A DNA stretch of 64,000 nt from Tuctoria greenei (taxonomy: Eukaryota > Streptophyta > Magnoliopsida > Poales > Poaceae): contig JAYESD010000005.1 in NCBI GenBank assembly GCA_036927565.1, positions 83,368,301-83,432,300 on the forward strand, read 5' to 3'. A program made the position numbers and the translations under genes. This document shows positions 22,130-34,920 of the stretch, piece by piece. Position 1 is the stretch's first letter; the number at the start of each line of letters is the position of its first letter. The notes beneath the pieces were generated by a model. It ran no database searches. It was not told the origin of the DNA and saw nothing but the letters and a program-made list of their open reading frames with translations.

Positions 22130-23127
22130 CAAGTAAAAATTGTGAATCTAGACTTAAGTTTGATCTAGTAATCTCTGTTTTGGAGCGTGACAACAGATTG
22201 CAAATGAATCATGTGCCAAATCATCTATTCAAATCCCCCCCCAAGTTTTCTGGTTGATTTTTTTGCCGGACTTTGTCGGGGGATAACTTTCGGTAGATGT
22301 GATCACTGTAGTACATGGTTGGAAACTTGGAGAAGTTAACTATAAGTTTCATTTCAAGATCCATGGAAGATCTCAACATTCAAAAGATGAAAATTGCATT
22401 TGAACATAAGCTACCAGTTTCAAATTCAAAACTGTGATTCTGGCAAAAAAAATGGCCTAAATTTGAGACAACATATCTTCCAGCAAATTTGACCAACGTT
22501 GGCGTTCCAAATATGGTTGGAAATATCTAAGAGTCCTCTAAAACTTTTCTGTTCACTTTCAGAGCAGAATCCCCCTATAACTTATTGAAAATTTCAAATT
22601 TCCTAAATCTGTCAAAGGTGGACAGAAAATAGAAACAGTTTCTGGACTTTTCACCATATTTGCCATGTATCTTTGTAGATAAATCGAATGAGGTCATGCA
22701 ATATAATTGTGGAATCCTTATGATGTATGTGAAGAATTTGTAATCTATGGTTTTTTGCATATATTGATGTTTTTTATCTGGAATTATGAATCAAAATCAG
22801 CCACTTTCAATGGAGGTGCTACTGAGATTTTCCAGAAAAACTGTCAACTTTTCAAAGCGATATCTCCTCAACCAGAATAGATATGGAGGGAAATAAATAC
22901 ATTCTTGAAAGGTAGTGAAGTGAACTACAACTTTGTAATTAAACTCATGTCCTGATTTTGCGTCTGACTTGCTGAATAAATTTATGCTCATATTATGCTC
23001 ATAAACAATTAAAATTTCTCTTTTTCTACCTTGCTGAATACATTGTCAATGGGGGAGAAATATGTCACACATTGCACATTCACAAGTGTTTTGATTTACA
23101 CGTTCTTCTCAGGGGGAGAGTACATTC
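22130..23127 (+). mobile_element. LARD-1 internal remnant upstream of its LTR
   Basis: No gene. The stretch 22300-22960 is clearly similar to 29100-29940, for example around TGGTTGGAAATAT and the TTCTGGACTTTTCAC / GTCTGGACTCTTCAC words. It ends with two G-rich purine tracts (about 23050 and 23110), the second just before the LTR start at 23128. It therefore looks like the 3' internal end of the same non-coding family. Confidence 0.6.
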
Positions 23128-26100
23128 TATAACATCCCACATTTGAAGAGGAAAAATATTCAAAAATGCAAACTACAAAATCTTTAATTTTAAATAGAAT
23201 TTCAACTCAAATGACCTAGGTTATGACTCCTAAGAAAAACTCTATTGCAAACCTCAGCTCAAGAATTACTTCGAGTATGAAAAATTTGAATCAAAACATA
23301 TGACTCCCATGTGGTGGTTAAATCATACCTCAAAATGTGAGTTTAAAAATCAAATGATATGTTCTGTTCAAAATGGTCAATACTCCCAACTTGATGTCAC
23401 CAATGTATTTCCCATGTTTCAATCATCATCTATGTCGAGTTGGATAATTTTTGAACCTCATTTACTATTTATTTTGATAAAGCCTCCGAGATATTCAAAT
23501 TCAAATTTAATTATTCGATCTGAGTGCATCATCGGATTCAAAATATTTATTATATCCCGTATGCAAACATTTAGCATTTTTGGAATGAGTTTAAAATGTA
23601 TTTAAAATACAACATAAAGAGTGATTCTAGTTGAATTCAAAAATTTAACTCAGCTATTCTAATTCAAAGATTTGAAATCATCAAATATTTTCTCAAAATT
23701 TATTATGCCACCCTCCAACTGTTTCCTATTGTTTGAACTTTAATTAATGATTTAATTCATGTTTGAACCGAGGGGAGAAATGAGAATAAGGAGGAGAAGC
23801 TGTGAGGCCCACATGGCAGCTATGGCTCCACACAGCAGAGCAGGGTGTTTTCCTCTATTCTCTCCCCTGGTGCCACCGAGGCACATGCATGGACACCTCC
23901 TGCTTGCCTCTCCATTGGTGGAAACCAGCAAAACAACACGTAGGACTCGTACTCCTCGCCAACACGGGTTTGGTCCTTGAAGCAAAGGCATGCCACTGTT
24001 TTTCTTGTGCCCGAGCTGTACCACGAAGAACGGTGATGCCCATGGGTTGAGCTGCGTTCCAGCCCACGCGAAGGCCACTGAACAAGAAGTGGGCATCCTC
24101 TGAACATCACCGAGCTGCTGCACTGTCTTTTTCTCCATCGGCCAGTCATGCGCAACATCTTCCTCTTCATCTTCGGCCACCATGACACCTCTCCGTCGCA
24201 CAGCAGCTTTGACCTTGCTTCGACCTCATTCATCACACCAAAAGGATCGCCAACACTCCTCTCAGCCCTAAGTGTTGCTCCGTGTGTCATGTATCCTTGC
24301 CATCGACTTTTGAAAATTTCCCCGTCGGTCAACCATGAACACCGTGTTTGCCCAAAGAAATTCCAATTCCACGTGTATTATTCTTCAATCCGTTTAGACA
24401 ATATTTTCACCATGTTTCAACGGACCTATAGGATCAAATGGCTTCGGTTTTCATCCACCACAGCCGCCAAAATTCAAGTTTTCGTCGGCGCTGGAAATTT
24501 GGACCTAGGTCACGGTTGGACTTCACTTTCTGGCCTTTTTCTCCTAGATTTGAGTTAATAATCTTATTACTCGTCGCCTCCTATTGCTTTGTGATTAGTT
24601 ACCAAGGACAATAGTGCACTCTACACGTTGAACGACCTTGTCGGAGTAGAGCAGTCTGCCGCCGTCATTGTTGGATGTTCTCCGGCCGTCCTTGGCTTTC
24701 CCTGTAGGCACCAACGTGCTCCTTGTGCCGCATTAGGCACAGGCGGCTAGGAGCAGACCCAGCAGCGCTCCGGAGATGGTTGCTGGCGACAGCGCTGCCG
24801 TCTCCGGTGGTCGCGTGCCGCCAGCCTCCTCTGAGCCCGAGCTTGAAGGAGTGGCCGGGTCCCACTTGCCACTAAGAATTTCCCCTCCCTCCGGATCTTC
24901 TGTGGCTAGCAGATTTCCTTTTGCCACACACGCACCATGGTGTGGCCCCATGTGGCATTCAATCCATTGGCTGGTCTATAAGTTTATAATTGTGGTCCCG
25001 CTGGTTAGCTCCTATTGACTAATTTTGCTTTTTTCTGATCAAAGAAAATTCCAGATAAATGCTACCACTTGTAAAAATCATAAGAAAAAGTAGATAAATC
25101 CTAAAAAATCTCAAATAAATTTCCGGAGGCTCCTCTTGTCATGTACTTTGAATTTGTGTGCAATACTTTATATGAACATGCATTTTATTTTCTGAATAAT
25201 TCCTTTTCCTAAAATGATTGGCGAATTATTGCAGAAGATTCTCTCACTGGGAAATTCCCAAATTTTACCTGAATAATCTTCACATCCTCTTATAATCCAG
25301 GAAAACTTTCAGCCATAGTAACCTTCATTAAGGGGGTTAATTCTGGAGTTTATCTCAGGTTAATTGAAATTCTGTAAGAAGTCTAGAAACATTATCAGAA
25401 AAACATTGAAACTTGTAAAATCCATATCTAGCCCTAGGAATCTTAGAAAAAAATGTCAAATCCATTTTGTTGGATTCCATAGGAACAACACTATCCAGAA
25501 AACACACTTTCACTCATGACATAGCTCCAATTTATCAAGAAAAATTCAGAGAAACCGAAAGCCATTGAGATTTTTGTTGACCACAATATTTCTTTGCTTG
25601 AGCTGAAACTCTTAGGGTTGGTCCTCCCAGACCGTAGGAACCCACTATAAATGTACAGGTCTATTGAAGCTGCTGAACATGTAGAATTCAGAATTTCATC
25701 CCTATGTTTATAACTTTGCTGATTCCACTTCATATTCCAAATCTCCTAAGTTACCCTTAATTCTTCCCTGTTGCTGTACAGCCCAACAGAAGAATGTCTA
25801 GTTCACTTATAACTAGTTTATTCCACTATAACGTTTACAGAACAAGTGAACCTTCTTAAGTCAAATAGTTGGATGATGATTTCCTAAGTCCAAACAATGT
25901 CTAGTTCACTTCACATCCAAATTTCTCTAAATTTCCACTTTGATTCTCCCTGTTCCTGTACCCTACAGCAGCACCTCTCATTTCTAACTAGGTTACTCCT
26001 TAAGTTTGTACAACTTCATTGGTCGATTGCTGAGTTGCAATCTTCCTCTTGGCATATTTCACTCACATCTTGATCCTTCTCTACTCCACATTGATATCTC

Positions 26101-28023
26101 TTTTGTATCTGTACACAATCAAGTCTAGCTGTTCCACCCATTCATTTTCACCTTTTTCAAGTTTGCACAACTTCACTTCTTATATGCTAAGCTACAATCT
26201 TGACATATGCATTTTCATATCGATAGTTATCACAATGACAACATTCGACAAGTGGACATGGATGAGGAGAACCACATGGAGGAAGAGGCACAAGTGTGGA
26301 CATTGCTGCGAGCAAGATTCGCTCAAACAGTATTAAAGCCAAAAAAAGGAGGAAAGCGATGAGAAGCTTCGTCCAGATGATCAAGCATTGACTAATTGAC
26401 ATTTACCCTAGCTGCAACCCAAGGCAAGCCCCGGTTTGCATATAACAACCTTTATAAAGTTTTGCTTTTGTATACACTATATCTATGAGTTATGTATTGT
26501 GCATTAGGTCAGGTTTTGATTATACTCACTATGCATGACCAAATAATCCTAGGAGTGGTTGGGTAGGACATTACTCTATTGTATTATATTGCTATACTTA
26601 ATAGTTTAGTTGACAGGTCGGTGAGAGTTGAGTAGATGGAATCTACTTGTGAGAATGGTCACATTTGTTGACCCCAGGTCAAGTAGTTGAATTTTACTTG
26701 CGAGAGAAGTCGAGTGAGGGAAACCTACTTGCGAGATGTTGCCACAATAATCACTCTTGAAGTTCAGATGTGTACGGGGATTTTTGTAGGATGGGACGCA
26801 CAAGGTTGATCTCGACCGGAAGGGTGAGACAATAGTTGTGACTACATCGTGTATGGGTCGGTAATGGCGAGGCAGATGTAGAGGTTGGATTGTAGCCCCG
26901 TCTCTGTTGATTGACGACTGATCCTTGTGCGGCCCTGTTGGGCAAGTTTGAGTTGTATCGAATGCATATTGGTATATGGGACCCAGGAAACTGATGTAAC
27001 TTGATGACCTTGGTGTGGAAACTTCTATGCTGTCTTTAAATGGAGTTGAGAAGGCATAAAAGTGCAAATGTTCTAGCGGGAAACTTTCATGTGTCCGTGT
27101 AGAGGACCTTTTGCTCGAGATGGAGAGTTGATTCCATATTAGGGCCTATTGTGAAAAGTGGTTGCATATGACATAGAGTGAAGCGCACCGACGCGGCTTT
27201 CTTGCAAGCATATGTGCCGTGCATTCCAAGTTGTTATTGATTCGAATCACTGTCACTCACGGTTATGGATTGATTATACTTGTTCACTCAGTCATGACAT
27301 AGTAATAAAGAGTAGTTGGATTATTATTGAATCCGTTGCAATTATTATAATATTGTAATGCAACTTGTATAGCTTAGCAGTAGCACAATTAAAGTTGCTA
27401 TTCCCAAATATTTAACTTGTATACAGCATATGCAACTTTGGGCATGTAACATCATAGACGAAACATTTCTTGTTTCATTGTAGAGTTCATGATGTGCCAT
27501 GCCCATGGAATGTCATTTGCTACTTAAAATATGCAAATAAGGATTTACTAATAGTCGAGTCCTTTATGCAATAAGCTTTCCTATATTACAAGTCCCTACA
27601 TGTAGAGTTTCATGATTAAGAGAGATGGTAAGTCTTGTTGAGCCTTTTTGCTCACGGTTGCTATATATGTGATTTTGCAGGTTATGTTATTTCTGCTTTC
27701 GTTGTGGTTGTCCATGAGACGTCGGACTTTCTGAGGTGTATGTCTCACAGTAACCTACGCCGCTGCCAGATACTCTTTGTGTTGCTAGTGAGAAGCGTTC
27801 ACAGGCATGGATGACTTCTCTGTTGCTTAGCTAGGTTCAACAGTAGTGAGTATATTCTTTCCACTGTTTGAACTACTTATGTACACTATATTATAAACTA
27901 GATTATCTTATGAAATAAAGATTTTATATGTTTCATGTATTCTTTTTGTGAGTTCTATTGGATTTCGCATCGCACGGCACCATCCAATGTGATTCCTGGA
28001 ATGTCGGGACATCGGTCCTCACA
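23128..28023 (+). repeat. LARD-1 LTR, about 4.9 kb, non-coding
   Basis: Starts TATAACATCCCAC (probably once TGTAACATCC) after a purine tract and ends ...GGTCCTCACA just before TGGTATCAGATC, a Met-type primer site. The block 23513-25090 recurs at 30655-32231 and 25110-25800 recurs at about 54703-55348. This shows a second, interrupted LTR copy. No domain was recognised in any frame. The start, end motifs and size resemble Del/Tekay-like chromovirus LTRs, though this LTR is longer than usual and may hold unrecognised small insertions. Confidence 0.6.
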
Positions 28024-30654
28024 GTCTGGTATCAGATCTGCATTGAGAATAACACACGTGAAAAGAGCCTATTTTTTAAAAACTTCTAAGTAGTCGAGTG
28101 AGGATTAGTCTCTATGCCCACATAACGTCTATAATAGTAGAGTTATTAAGATGGCAAAGCTAACATATGTGTTATTATATTCCTTAACGATGCTCCGACG
28201 TTAGGTAAGAGGTAAGGTACACCACCGCAAGCGGATCAATTGCGGTAAGCTCCTCCATACAAGAGGTAGTACGATGATTTCCCCCTGTGGCTTGACATGG
28301 GAGTTAATATGAGTCTATGAAAATTTATTATGTTTCTGGGAACATATGAAATGTTGCTCCCCAGCGTGCTTCAGGCAAAAGAGAGGATACCCCATCGTGT
28401 GGTCAAAAACGCGATAATATGCAACTCTTGAACGTTCAATATTCAAAGAGCCATACACAACGCTGATCCCTAGCGCAAGAGATAAATTGCATGACCACCT
28501 ATCATGCGATTGAAAAGCACATATTGTGTTTTTTAAGACACACGAGAAAGTGCCTCCTACTGGTGCAGCATTAGGCAAAGACGTGGGACCCCCGCCGGGT
28601 GGTAGAAAACTCTGTCATGTACATCGAGACGTGGCACAACTAGACCTGTATGGAATGATACGGGGCATATGTTCTTACTTTTATATATATTATTGTGATT
28701 GCCTGAAATGATCGCTCGTACGGGCCGTGCCGTACGGCATCAAAAATCTGTCTATTGTACATTAGTGTCTTATGCAGGTACACCAACCGTGCTATCGTAT
28801 TGCGGTTAACGTTTGTTAGTGACTGTTTATAGTGCCACCAATTGATACATATATGCATGTATAATCCTGTTAGGATTTTCACTTTTGTGAGGCACGTAGT
28901 ACCGACATGTATCACATCGATGCATAAATGAACATTTCTGTTAAAAGGACCCAAGATGATATAATAACCCACGTATTAGCTATTGAGCTCCGATTTTGAC
29001 TAAGTTTCAAAGTTGGAATATGTTTTAAACTCATATGTCTCAAAAATCACAGCGTCCTGTTTTTCTCCCAGCATTTGACCGAATTTGAAAAGCCATAAAT
29101 CACAGTATAGTAATCCAATGATGGTGTTCTATACATGGTTGGAAATATTTGAGAGTTCCCTACAACTTCCATGTTCAAACCTAGAGCATAATCTCCTTAG
29201 ACCATAGTCAAAAATTCAAATTCCCAAACACTGTAAATCTGGACAAAAACAGGAAAACAGTGTCTGGACTCTTCACTAATTCGATCATAACTCTATGTAT
29301 AAAATTCAAATGGGTTCATATGATACATTCCCGGAAGTCTTACGAGATGTGTAACAATGTTGTAATTTAAATTTATGTCAAATATTGAATATATCTATAT
29401 GAAAATTTGTGGACAAAACAGCCATAAACAAAGGAGGAGCTGTTGAAATTTCCCCAAAAATCTGTTACCTTAGTCAACTTTAAAAATCCATATCTATCAA
29501 AACAGAAACGCTATTAAGGCAAATAAATACTTTTTGGAAATATTTGGAATTCCTCTACAATCCTTCTATTCACTCCAAGACCAGAATCTCAATCTAAGTT
29601 GCAAAAGTCCAGAACAATAGAATCTGCCAAGAAATACCAATTCTGGACATAGTTTCTCTACATTTCTGTAATTTGCTCATAACGTTCAAAATGAAAACCA
29701 CTAAGAGGCATATGAAACATTTGTACAAATCTTATGAGTCAGTCTACAACTTTTTAGTGTTTATTTTTGAGGAATTGGGATAAAAAATGCATGAAACATT
29801 TAAGTCAAAGTGGGTACCTCCAATGAAGTGCTGCTAAAAATTTTCCAGTAGGTCTGTCCACTTTGAAACTTAATAACTTTTAATCCTGATCTGATCTAGG
29901 GACAAGTAAATACTCGTTGGAAATATATGAAAGTTATATTTAACTTTTGGTATTCAACTTGAGTCGTGATTTTGGTCCTAAGTTCATCAAAATTCGGAAG
30001 CAAGGCTGACTGGTCATTTTAACAGAAAAGTGATCGATGTGAAACTTTTTTGGACTCGAAGTGGATTCGGTTGATGGTTCACTTCCATAAGTTTTATAGC
30101 ATGTCCATGTTATGCTAATCCTTATGGAACCTATGGGATTTGGGTGCACATGAACCTTCGGTAGAAAGGAATGGAAGATACTAGAGTAGCACTTAAGGGG
30201 GAAGGAGTCCACCCAAGATAACAGATGTATCCTGTCAACCTCAACGACAAGCTCATTTATTCCAAGTGGAGATCTTAAGATTACTTTAGCCGTCACAAAC
30301 TTCTTGTCACAGGTTACACAAGCTGCGTAGATAGCCGTAGAAATATGATACTCAAGATCAATAGTGTCTACTACTACAACCTGAGAAGAGCTTGGAAAGA
30401 AGTACAACGAAGAAATAGATAAGTAAGTTAGAGTGATCTCGAGCTTACAAAGATTAAGATTTCATAGTGTATTTCCAGTCGTTCTTGCCAACACTCTTCT
30501 CATGGATTTATGAGCTTGGTCAAGTCTAAAAGGTGGCATTCTTGTTAGCACCTCTACATGACCATGTTATCCGCACCTTGCAAAGTTGAGATATTCCTTA
30601 ATCGTGTTTAAGTGCCTTACTCATTCTTCCTTACAACCTAAAAGAATTCAACTT
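28024..30654 (+). mobile_element. LARD-1 internal region, non-coding
   Basis: Begins with the primer-binding site TGGTATCAGATC (28027-28038). No retrotransposon domain was found. From 28980 to 29940 it is built of degenerate units about 0.4 kb long sharing GGAAATATTTG, CTCTACAAC and GTTTCTGGAC-like words. This is a large retrotransposon derivative (LARD) without its own proteins. Confidence 0.55.
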
Positions 30655-32231
30655 TGTAAATTATCCGATCTGAGTGCATCATCGGATTCAGAATATCTAT
30701 TATAGCCCATCTGCAAACATTTATCATTTTTGGAATGAGTTTACAATGTATTTAAAATACAACATAAAAGAGTGATTCTAGTTGAATTCAAAAAGTTAAC
30801 TCAGCCATTCTAATTCAAAGATTTGAAATCATCAAATATTTTCTCAAAATTTATTTGGCCACTTTCCAGCTGTTCCCTATTGTTTGAACTTTAATTAATG
30901 ATTGAATTCATGTTTGAATGGAGGGTGGAAATGAGGATAAGGGGGGAGAGTTATGGGGCCCACATGGCAGCCATGGCTCAACACAGCAGAGCAGGGCATT
31001 TTCCTCTGTTCTCTCCCCTGGCGCCACTGAGGCCCATGCATGGACACCTCCTGCTTGCTTCTCCATTGGTGGAAACCAGCAAAACAACGCGTAGGGCTCG
31101 TCCTCCTCGCCAACACGACTCCTTCCACTGGTTTTGGTCGCCGAAGCAATGGCACGTCTCTGTTTTTCTTGCGCTCGAGCTGTACCGCGAAGAACGGCGA
31201 AGCCCCAGGGTTGAGCTGCGTTCCTTCCCAGGCGAAGGCCGCTGAAAAATGAGCGAGCATCCTCTAAACATCCCCGAGCTGTGGCACTGTCTTTTTCTCC
31301 CTCTGTCGGTCGTGCGCAACATCTTCCTCTTTGTCTTCGATTGCCATGGCTCCTCTCCATCGCACAGGAGCTTTGAGCTTGCTCCCAGCTCATTTATCGC
31401 ACCAAAATGTTCCCCAACACTCCTCCTCTCACCCCTAAGTGTTGCTCCGTGTGTCATGTAACCTTGCCATCGGCTTTTGAAATTTTTCCCGTCTGTCAAC
31501 CATGAACATCGTGTTTGCCCTAAGAAATTCCAATTCCACGTGTAATTATTTTTTGACACGGTTGGACAATATCTTCACCATGTTCCGACGGACCTATAGG
31601 ATCAAACATCTTCGGTTTTCATACACTACAACTGCCAAAATTCAAGTTTTCGTCGCCGCCGGACCTTTGGACCTAGGTCACGGTTGGACTTCACTTTCCG
31701 GGCCTTTTCTCCTAGATTTGAGTTCATAATCTTATTACTCATCGCCTCATTGTGCTCTAAGATTAATTACCGAGGGCAATAGTGCACTCTACACGTCGGA
31801 CGACCTCGTCGGAGTAGAGCCATCCACCACCGTCATTGTTGGGTTTCCCTGTAGGCACCGGCGTGCTCCTTGTTCCGCATTAGGCCCAGGCGGCGAGGAC
31901 CAAACCCAGCAGTGCTAGTGAGATCATCGCTGGTGACAGCGCCGCCGTCTCCAGTGGCCGTGCGCTGAGAGCCTCCTCTGAGCTTGAGCTTCAAGGAGTG
32001 GCCGAGTCCCACTTGTGAATGAGGATTTCCCCTCCCTTCGGATCTTTTGTGGCCACACACGCACCATGGTGTGACCCCATGTGGCATTCAATCCATTGGC
32101 TGGTTTATAATTGTGGTCCCACTGTTCAGCGCCTGTTGGCTGATTTCCTTTTTTTCTGATAAAAGAAAATTGCAGATAAATGCTACAACCTGTAAAAATC
32201 ATAAGAAATAGTAGATAAATCCTAAAAATCT
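30655..32231 (+). repeat. LARD-1 second LTR copy, first part
   Basis: Parallel to 23513-25090, starting at ATCCGATCTGAGTGC. The first about 390 bp of the LTR are missing. Similarity stops at 32231, where foreign sequence TGTAGCACTCC begins, and resumes at about 54703. This marks the insertion point of 22.5 kb. Confidence 0.75.
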
Positions 32232-32369
32232 GTAGCACTCCACGTTATTTTCCCCACCTCTTCAAAAATGCTCATTGTGAATTTGCTATTTGAGTTCAGA
32301 AATTCCATCCTTGAGGCACCTTCATTTTTCATGGGTTCACAAATGTATTTCATGATTTGTACATAAAAA
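32232..32369 (+). other. Unidentified inserted sequence, first part
   Basis: Begins TGTAGCACTCCACG, which could be an LTR start. It is the landing site of the copia element (TSD AAAAA) and continues at 44732. No gene. Confidence 0.45.
32365..32369 (+). repeat. Target-site duplication of the copia element (AAAAA), left
   Basis: AAAAA precedes the 5' LTR and also follows the 3' LTR (44727-44731). Low complexity weakens it, but both copies abut the LTR ends exactly. Confidence 0.6.
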
Positions 32370-32842
32370 TGTTAGTTGATCTCAATTCAACCTGAGAAAA
32401 GAAAAAGGAAATAAATGAGTAAAAAAAAGGAAAAGGAAAAGGGAGTCTGGTACCAACGGTACCGTGACTCCCGCACAAATCACACCACGATCGGAGGCGT
32501 TTTTGAAACTGACCCGGCTCGGTCCCCCTACCACCTTACTCTATAAAACGTGATTAGAGGGGAAAACGTGATTAAACTTTTGGTTAACAACTCCCTAATC
32601 CTGAAAGTATACACAACCGATCTACACGAGAGCAAGTGCGGTGGGAAGGACTGAGCCTCTTCCCGTCACCGTCAAGAAGCAGGAAGACACTCATGGCCGC
32701 CAACGGATCCTCCTGTAAGTTGTGCTAATCTGTCCCTTAATCATGTTTTAATGTTCTTTAGTGTTCAATTAGTGACTAGGCATAAGGATTATTGTTAATC
32801 CCTAAAGTTTAAGTTCTACATCTAAAGATTTAGAATCTAACA
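32370..32842 (+). repeat. 5' LTR of copia element, 473 bp
   Basis: TGTTAG...CTAACA. A TATA box (TATAAAAC) lies at 32542-32549. It is homologous to 38355-38599 plus 44493-44726. Confidence 0.92.
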
Positions 32843-32843
32843 A

Positions 32844-32855
32844 TGGTATCAGATC
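32844..32855 (+). other. Primer-binding site of copia element (Met type)
   Basis: TGGTATCAGATC lies one base after the LTR. It has one mismatch to the usual TGGTATCAGAGC. Confidence 0.85.
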
Positions 32856-34045
32856 CATCCTAGTCATTCTTTTGTGCCTATTTATGTTTGATTAGCCCTT
32901 GGACTGGAATGATTAAGGCTAGATTAATTAGAATCCCCAAAATCCCCAACCCCGAAACCCTAGCACCCCAAAAACTGAAGACACAAATTCGGATTAAAGT
33001 AAAGTGATTGTGGAGAAAACTTATCTCATGTTGCATCCTCCTGCGCCGCACCACCATGCGCATCGCCGATTGGGCCTAGCCGTGCGCACGCCCCCTCGCG
33101 CGCTTGCTGGCCGCGCTTCCCAGTGCGAGATGGCCACATCATACGACGTCGTGCGCCCGTACGCACACGCGCTCCTTGCCCAAGCGCGCACTGGCTCAGC
33201 TGTAGGAGCGCGTGATGGGTTGCGGTCGCGCCGCGTGGAGCATGGAAGCTGCCTCTCCAGCGGCCGCCTAGGCCGCTGGCCAAGCCGTGCACTGACGGCG
33301 CTTGTGGCGGCTGCCGCCAGGAGCTCCGCTCCCAGATCCGTATTTTTCGGGGGCAGAACGAAATTGAGTTAGTGTTCATGTGTCGCCGCAGTTTTTTTAT
33401 CCTTGCCCAACAATTTTCGTCCGTCGGATTCACCTGAACGGCCAGGATTGAGCGGCGCTATTAACAGGCCAGTGGTCCACGTGCGGGGGAGGGTGGGAAA
33501 ATAGGGCTGGTTTTCAGCCGTGGCTTCGGCCTAGGTTGTATTGACCTGCAATAATTTTTCTTTTTTCAATTTTTCTTGCTGGGCTGGGCTATTTCATGTT
33601 GGGTTGACCTTGAGATTTATGGGCCCCGCCATTGTTTAATGTTTTTTCGCATTAGTGTTAATTATGTGTTTTACTTATGTTTATGCACTGGTTTAAATAG
33701 AAAATGTTTATGCCCATCATGTATGACATGTTAATGAGTTTAAATTAAATTTGAATCAATGGGATAATTTAATTTGGATGATTTAATATGTTAATGACAT
33801 TATGATCACTTTAAGCATCATTAATGATGACTTATGTTTAATTTTGATAAATGATGATTTCAAAATTAATTCTGACCAACGTTGATTTAATTTTGAGTCA
33901 TATACTTATGTTTAGTTATGTTATGCTATTTTATGTTATTTCTGGCCAACGGTGATGTAACATAGAATCTTATTTTATTGCAGGTTTATTTATTTAACAT
34001 AAATTTATTTTCATGCAATTTTCTGATATTTCTCATGTATAAATA
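32856..34045 (+). other. Long leader of copia element with a GC-rich block
   Basis: About 1.2 kb separates the primer site from gag. The part 33030-33340 is strongly GC-rich with CpG and GCGC words, unlike the AT-rich rest. Open frames there (33004-33372 on plus, 33026-33433 on minus) show no recognised domain. It may be a captured fragment or a structured RNA leader. Confidence 0.6.
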
Positions 34046-34920
34046 ATGACATCCACTGTGACGCCATTTTGATATGAGAATATCGAACAACTTACGGATA
34101 GTAACTTCCCTCGTTGGAAGACCTGCGTTGAGGTATCCTTGGGGTATAATCAGCTGGATTATGCCCTGAGGGAAGATAAGCCAACGTCACCCACTCTAGG
34201 TGTCGAAGGGTATGATGAACTCAAAATAACTTATGAGCTTAAGTTGGAAAGATAGAAGAGTTCCAATCGTGTGGCTCTCCTCGTTATGAATGCCTCAATA
34301 TCTTCGGATAATGCAAGTGCCCTTCCAAAGAAAGACACCGCTAAAAAATTTCTTGCTATGGTGGAGGAGAAATTCAAAGGCTCCGAAAAGATTTATGCTC
34401 ATGAGCTTTTTGCGAAGCTTCTTGATAAATACACTATGGATGGGAATGTGAGGAGCCACATATTAAGGAAGGTGAATGCATCTTCAAAACTTAAGTCTTT
34501 GAAATGTAAATTAAGTGAGAATCTTCTCATCATTATGATATTGGAATCTCTCCCAAGTGAGTTTGATCAATTTAAGATTAACTACAACTCACTGAAGGAA
34601 AAATGGTCACTTGCTGAGATGACTCCTAGAGTTGTCCAGGAAGAAGAAAGGATACATAAGCAGGTTCAAGACCAAGCTCATTATGTTAATTCTTTCAAAA
34701 GGAAGAAGGGGTGGAATGATCCTGGCCTCTCAAAAGCTCATAAGATGCCATTTAAGAATCAGTCTCCTCAAAAGGGTAAAGGTGGTAGTACTTCTGCTGC
34801 GCTTGTCACTTCTAATGCACCTAACACTTCTGGGCCTAAAGGAGAAGTTGTGTGCAGGCACTGCAAGGATAAGGTACATTTCAGAAAGGATTGCCCTGAA
34901 TTTCTAAAATGCCTGATGAA
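34046..34920 (+). pseudogene. gag: Copia Gag, broken
   Basis: ATG 34046 opens a frame with copia-Gag features (NFPRWKTCVEVSLG, then a helical core around SEFDQFKINYNSLKEKWS) and a CCHC knuckle CRHCKDKVHFRKDC near 34854, with Val in place of the usual Gly. In-frame stops at 34070-34072 (TGA) and 34253-34255 (TAG) prevent full translation. The downstream part is open and runs on into Pol. Confidence 0.8.

Noticed and set aside
23752..24332. Overlapping minus-strand frames of 149 and 170 codons, recurring at 30895-31559
   Set aside because: They lie in the repeated LARD-1 LTR, the two copies do not keep the same frame and length, and no domain is recognisable.
26606..27067. 153-codon minus-strand frame
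   Set aside because: Within the LARD-1 LTR, low similarity to any known family, composition like other LTR shadow frames.
29940..30407. 155-codon minus-strand frame as a gene
   Set aside because: No recognised domain, lies in degenerate LARD-1 internal DNA, and has no supporting splice or promoter context.
33004..33433. Open frames in the GC-rich copia leader as a captured gene
   Set aside because: Long frames on both strands are expected in GC-rich DNA; no domain or splice structure seen. Kept only as a composition anomaly.
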